A stretch of 60,000 nt of DNA, from the NCBI RefSeq assembly GCF_964355755.1, contig NC_092676.1, positions 5,440,288 to 5,500,287 of the forward strand, written 5' to 3'. A program made the translations under genes and the position numbers. Below the pieces are notes generated by a model, which saw nothing but the letters and a program-made list of their open reading frames with translations, made no database searches and was not told the DNA's origin. This DNA comes from Antedon mediterranea (taxonomy: Eukaryota; Echinodermata; Crinoidea; Comatulida; Antedonidae). Numbering within the stretch: the first letter of the stretch is position 1; each line of letters opens with the position of its first letter. Positions 55,027 to 60,000 of this stretch are shown piece by piece.

Positions 55027-55295
55027 AAACTATATAGTCACCATACTTCACAAAGTTGTTTACTCTCAAAGTTTGATGATATTCAATGTAGAGTAAACGT
55101 AACAAGGAAAATGTTCAAATAATACATTATGAAAAGAATGAAATAATAGATATAAATATATGCAAATCCTGTATTGAGAATACTGTAACTTACAATGAAT
55201 AAAAATAAAGTATAAGACCTACAAAATGAAAAGTAGATCTGAGGTTTTAGTAGCAGAATGAAAGTAGAAAACCCAAATGTTGAAATCTGAGTTTT

Positions 55296-55840
55296 CTAGA
55301 CACACCCAGCCTCACTCTACCTATATCTAATGAAACTAGACACACCCAGCCTCACTCTACCTATATCTAATGAAACTAGACACACCCAGCCTCACTCTAC
55401 CTATATCTAATGAAACTAGACACACCCAGCCTCACTCTACCTATATCTAATGAAACTAGACACACCCAGCCTCACTCTACCTATATCTAATGAAACTAGA
55501 CACACCCAGCCTCACTCTACCTATATCTAATGAAACTAGACACACCCAGCCTCACTCTACCTATATCTAATGAAACTAGACACACCCAGCCTCACTCTAC
55601 CTATATCTAATGTAACTAGACACACCCAGCCTCACTCTACCTATATCTAATGGAACTAGACATACCCAGCCTCACTCTACCTATATCTAATGTAACTAGA
55701 CACACCCAGCCTCACTCTACCTATATCTAATTAAACTAGACACACCCAGCCTCACTCTACCTATATCTAATGAAACTAGACACACCCAGCCTCACTCTAC
55801 CTATATCTAATGTAACTAGATACACCCAGCCTCACTCTAC
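55296..55840. repeat. 40-bp minisatellite upstream of receptor gene 2
   Basis: About 13.6 copies of the same 40-bp unit as at 22,670, more homogeneous (mostly aatgaaactagacacaccca). It ends 341 bp before the gene 2 start codon. Confidence 0.95.
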
Positions 55841-56181
55841 AAATCATGGATGAATTTGGTTGTACAGTATACATCATGACGTCGTAGTCAGTAAAACAGA
55901 GTTCAGCTTATTATTCCATTTCAACAATCCTAGTTAACTAGTCCATGTGTTTTATAAATCTTGTGCTTATTACATGAATATTATATAATATCAATATAGT
56001 ATTAAGTATTAACAATTGTATTAATGCATCCGGTGATGTACTTCATCTAAATGTTTAATAATTAAAAGCAATATCTACAGGTAAATGAAGATAGTAACAA
56101 AGTGTATTGTTCGTATACTGAACTAACTCGCAGAAGTAAAGTTTATTAAATTAATTTTTACGGGTGAATTAAGTTAAGAAG

Positions 56182-56470
56182 ATGTTCATCTTAAGAGGAA
56201 TCATACTACTGTTTTATATTGCTATATTGATTGCATTGTTATTTTCTCGCTGTTTTAGTATCAGCTTCACTGACGTTAACGTTACCGATCGTGTCACCGA
56301 TTCCGTTATCGATCATGTTGCCTACCCGGTTACCGAGACCAATCATGTTACCGATCATGATATGACCGATTCTGATATTGATCCTGTTACCTATACAGTT
56401 ACCGATACCAATCCTGTTACGGATCCTGTCACTTTTCCGGTTGTCAAGACCAATCCTGTTACCCTTCCCG
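56182..56470 (+). CDS. Gene 2 exon 1: signal/anchor and VTD-rich stalk
   Basis: 289 nt, phase 1 out, nearly identical to gene 1 exon 1. Replacements seen are DHDMTD for DHDVTD and TYTVTD for TYIVTD. The 5' context aagaagATG is conserved. Confidence 0.8.
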
Positions 56471-59400
56471 GTATGATTGCTTTACTTTTTAAATTTCATT
56501 ATGAATTTATTAATTAAGAATATGCGTATACTATAACTATACAGTATTATCACTAAATTTGATGGACATGTTATATTGATGACGTAGCCTATCTTTGAAC
56601 CGTAGACGTTACTAAAAAAAAGAACGAAACTAAAGAACTGAAAACATCAAAAGCACTCTCTTGTACACTTTTAAATAACGTTTATTTTTACGTTGACTTT
56701 ACTGTACCTTAATTTGTTAGCCGATTAATTTTTATTGTAATTAATTGGACTTTCACAGCTAGACATGTCTGACTAAAGACTGAAGATTGCATTTGTAACA
56801 ATAAATATTTGTTTTAATGATATTTTCCCCTTTTTCCTTTCATGCCTACAACGGCGCAGATCCGTTTTTAATAGTGGGGGCGAGGGAGAGGACGTATACA
56901 AAATTAAATACTTCGCAATCGATTTCTGAGCACATAAAAATTGTCACGATTTTGTCTCTTTGTCTACGATCTATGTTGTATAATAATACTTTTATTTTTC
57001 GGTTTAATTTATGAGCATGTCAATGTGATACATTCTACGTGAAAAAGTCGAGCTAATGTTTTTGATTTGTCCGACCTTGAATGTAAAAAGTAAAAAAAAA
57101 TTAGGCCTAATGGTCGATGAACAAAGTTAATCGAACATGACACGCCACACAAACTTCATTTTTGCTACTCGGAGACTGCGGCAATTAACAAACTCATAGA
57201 ATAATAAATAAAGACGCATACAACATAAGTTCTGGCTTAAAGAGTTTAATTAGTAAATGAACATTCGCCCATGTAAAACTGCACATAAAGTTCATAAGCA
57301 AAGTTTTAAAGCAATAATTCTAAGTAAGCACAACAGGGATGCTCAGAGAAAAATAGCCCGCGGCAGGTGCCAAGGCACCGCCAAGAGCAGGCTTGGAAAT
57401 TTTAGATATGACAACATACAAGAAGTTCAAGTACTGTAAATGGTAACAACTGTATAATATAATTTATGTCTATAGCAATATCATAATCAACGTTATAAAA
57501 TTAAACTTTTTCGTTTTGATCTGGAGTAGACAAAACATTGCCTTTACAGTACGTTCCACCGTACCGCCGCATTCCGCAATCGCCCAGTTCGCGCTAATGC
57601 GGATTGAAGCGGCGCTAATGCGGATCGAAGCGGCACTAAACATGCCGAAACACAATACCGCAGGTAGATTCAAGGAGCCGCCGCCCGGAAGAATACAATC
57701 ATTAACAAAGTTTTTAGGCACTGGTCCTGATGGGCCACTGGTTATATTCACACAAAATCTATTCTTTTTAGGTATTCTATTTTCTGAAAATAATTTTCAA
57801 TAATTTAATGATTTTGCTGTTGAAAAGTGAAGGGACAATCCCCACTAAAAAATAAAGGGGGGAGGGGTGAGGGTACATCTCCCCTCGTACCCCCAGGATC
57901 TGCGCCGGTGCCTTCCTAACGTATCTCCGAATTGTCTTTTTCTTTACAAAAGCAGAATGTCCAGTCTACTGCTATTGTAAAGTGTTGCCTACTGCCGGTC
58001 ACAGAGTACGATGTAATCCTCCATTGAGTATTAATAACATCTCAACTATCAACAAGTATAATAATCTTGTTCCAATAACAGAATTGTAAGTATATGGTTA
58101 TTGTGAGGCTAACTATCTAACTATAAAATCTACAATATAACTTTAAAATATGTAATTGTTGTACATCATTATTATTAGTACCTTTGATTAAAATTCAATA
58201 CAAATTTGAAATAATAATAATAATTACCACCACACCAGGTCATCCACACCAATCATGATCACCTTTCTGTATTACTATTTGTGCAGCGAGAAAAACAAAA
58301 CGTAAATGTGCAGGTGTACTCATTTCATAATATAGTAACATGCACACAAATGCTAACAGTTTTTTTTCAGTCAGTAAGCCTATAAAGTTTTCAACAAGTT
58401 CTTAATGAAAAATGTTCAATATTTACCTAACAGCTTGAATATTGTAATTTTACTGTATTGTAGTTTTTACTTTGAGACAGAGGATCGTACATAACTACAA
58501 ATAATAAATACAAATTATATAATGTAAATACCTGATACTAGGGCTCACTTATATAAGATTCTGTCTCCACACGGAGTATTAAAGGTGTACAACAACGTTA
58601 ATACAACGTATCGCCTATTGTGCACAACTTTAATACCTGAACAGTGACTACAACAAACCGTAAATAGCCTAAATTACATATCAATTTATAAAGGTGCGAT
58701 GTACATACATAACACCTGGATCTTGATCATAATAATTTCGTTGTTTAATTTGTTTGAAAATAAACAATGTTTGGTAGTAAAAGTTGACATATCGAACAGC
58801 TTGAATATTGTAATGGCTACTGTACATTGTTTTTATTTTGAAGGAATTTGTACAATAACCAAATAAGTACATTGCCAGCCAATGTATTTGATAGATTGAC
58901 AGCACTGACAACACTGTAAGTATTTTGATTTGAAAGTTGAATGCTCAATGTTTACCAAACAGCTTGAATATTGTAATTTTACTGTATTGTAGCTTTCACT
59001 TTGAGAGGATTCGTACTAAAACCGAATAAGTATTTGATAGTAGTTTGACAGTATTAAACCTGTTGTTCTACATTTTAAACGCTGAAAAAACGACAGAAGA
59101 ATAGATTCTCTTTCTTGAGCTATACTCGTTCACTTTATTTCTATCCATCCGTTCATCCGGTAAACTAAAATACAAACAGAGAAACAATTGACACGGCGCA
59201 ATGAAGCATGTCCCTATCGTATACTATACGGCCTAACATACATAAATCGCCGTTAACATGGCATACTATCATCATTATGTCTATCAAACATAACTAACTA
59301 AAAAATAATTAATAAATAAAAATTGTATCATGTAAATACCTGATACTAGGGCTCACTTATATAAGATTCTGTTTCCACACGGAGTATTAAAGGTGTACAA

Positions 59401-59722
59401 CAACGTTAATACAACGTGTCGCCTATTGTGCACAACTTTAATACCTGAACAGTGACTACAACAAACCGTAAATAGCCTAATTTACATATCAAGGTATCAA
59501 GGTACGATGTACATACACAACACCTGTATCTTGATCATAATAATTTTGTTATTTAATTTGTTTGAAAATAAACAATGTTTGGTAGTAAAAGTTGACATAT
59601 CAAACTGCTTGAATATTGTAATGTTATTGTACATTGTTTTTACTTTGAAGGTATTTGTACAACAACCAAATGAGTACATTGCCAGCCAATGTATTTGATA
59701 GATTGACAGCACTGACAACACT
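56182..59722 (+). CDS. Receptor gene 2: tandem paralogue of gene 1 (5' part only)
   Basis: Four exons are visible: 56182-56470 (signal/stalk), 57956-58085 (LRRNT), 58844-58915 and 59651-59722 (LRRs). All have the same phases and splice motifs as gene 1, and together they stay open. The gene continues past the right edge, so its LRR number and 7TM are unknown. Exon 1 differs from gene 1 by only a few bases, while the LRRNT exon has several replacements. Confidence 0.82.
56852..57907. mobile_element. DNA transposon remnant in intron 1 of gene 2
   Basis: CGGCGCAGATCC at the left (56,852-56,863) and its exact reverse complement GGATCTGCGCCG at the right (57,896-57,907) bound about 1.06 kb. It is orthologous in position to the gene 1 copy, so insertion came before the gene duplication. 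It has extra segments near 57,128-57,187 and 57,459-57,535 absent from the gene 1 copy. Internal frames are not convincing. Confidence 0.62.
57956..58085 (+). CDS. Gene 2 exon 2: LRRNT cap
   Basis: 130 nt, phase 1 in and 2 out. CPVYCYCKVLPTAGHRVRC then NPPLSINNISTINK and NLVPITEL. Compared with gene 1 it has HCE to YCK, GGH to AGH and RRPW to NPPL, while the cysteines are kept. The NAGNAG acceptor aaagcag is also kept. Confidence 0.83.
58844..58915 (+). CDS. Gene 2 LRR exon 1
   Basis: 72 bp, phase 2-2, ttgaag acceptor and GTAAGT donor. Starts NLYNNQI, core STLPANVFDRLTALT, ends TL. Confidence 0.83.
59007..59061 (+). pseudogene. Decayed LRR exon, class C, in gene 2
   Basis: Same three lesions as in gene 1: acceptor ttgag-a, 17-nt core deletion and lost donor. 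The decay therefore predates the gene duplication or spread between the genes by conversion. Confidence 0.7.
59651..59722 (+). CDS. Gene 2 LRR exon 2
   Basis: 72 bp, phase 2-2, intact splice sites. Starts YLYNNQM, core STLPANVFDRLTALT, ends TL. Confidence 0.83.
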
Positions 59723-60000
59723 GTAAGTATTTTGATCATATTAATTTTTTGTTTAATTTGGTTTAAAAATAAAAATTAAAAATAATGAATATAATAATGT
59801 ATATTATGCTTTGTATCATTTAATAAAACCACTTATAAGCATTAGTAAAATATTTAATATTAACAAATTATGATACCAAATATTTAGACTTTGCTTTAGA
59901 AATTATGTCTATGAGAATAGCACTTTCTTATTAGTACAATAAATTTTTGCCTAATTAAGTATACTCATCAGCATTCACTATGTTGATAATGTCCCTATCA

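Noticed and set aside
56817-57014. A 65-codon frame conserved at 24,310-24,507 and 56,817-57,014
   Set aside because: It spans the edge of the intron-1 transposon in both paralogues. Conservation is explained by the recent duplication, and the sequence shows no domain.

Overview
The window looks like AT-rich, intron-rich nuclear DNA from an invertebrate animal. Spliced genes with GT-AG introns, a relaxin-receptor/GRL101-type receptor, a NHERF-type PDZ exon, a Mutator-like transposon, LINEs, tRNA-derived SINEs and many foldback MITEs all fit this. The frequent AGGCCTA words and the receptor family suggest a marine deuterostome such as an echinoderm, but that is a guess. No bacterial, organellar or viral genome features were seen.

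Left part (1-22 kb). A 26-bp purine-rich minisatellite opens the window, followed by about 7.7 kb of repeat-rich DNA with no recognised host gene. From 8,851 to 17,760 lies one apparently complete 8.9-kb Mutator-like (MULE) element. It has terminal inverted repeats built from 16-17 copies of a 16-bp motif, a near-perfect 9-bp target duplication, and an eight-exon gene (11,963-16,897). Joining the exons gives an open 642-aa transposase with a PHD finger, a FLYWCH finger and a D-D-E domain with all key residues. The element appears to sit inside an older palindromic MITE. At 19,458-19,626, minus strand, is a short first coding exon of a NHERF-like PDZ scaffold protein. The rest of that gene was not found and probably lies beyond the left edge, so the MULE may lie in its first intron.

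Central part (22-50 kb). Gene 1 is a leucine-rich-repeat GPCR of the relaxin-receptor/GRL101 (type C LGR) class. It has a signal or anchor exon with a VTD-rich stalk, an LRRNT exon, 20 separate LRR exons (mostly 72 bp, all phase 2 to phase 2) and one large exon for hinge and 7TM. The modelled exons join in frame to 955 aa. The LRR exons lie in a tandemly duplicated intron-exon array that also holds decayed exon copies, an exon cut by a 48-bp palindrome, recent unit duplications and a truncated LINE. Differences between the near-identical proximal LRR exons cluster in codons predicted to face the concave, ligand-binding surface.

Right part (50-60 kb). Repeat-rich spacer DNA, with several MITEs and a decayed L1/Tx1-like LINE piece, leads into a second copy of the gene's 5' end: the same MITE, 40-bp minisatellite, first exon, intron-1 transposon, LRRNT exon and two LRR exons. 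The window ends inside gene 2. Gene 1 and gene 2 are therefore tandem paralogues from a duplication of roughly 30 kb.
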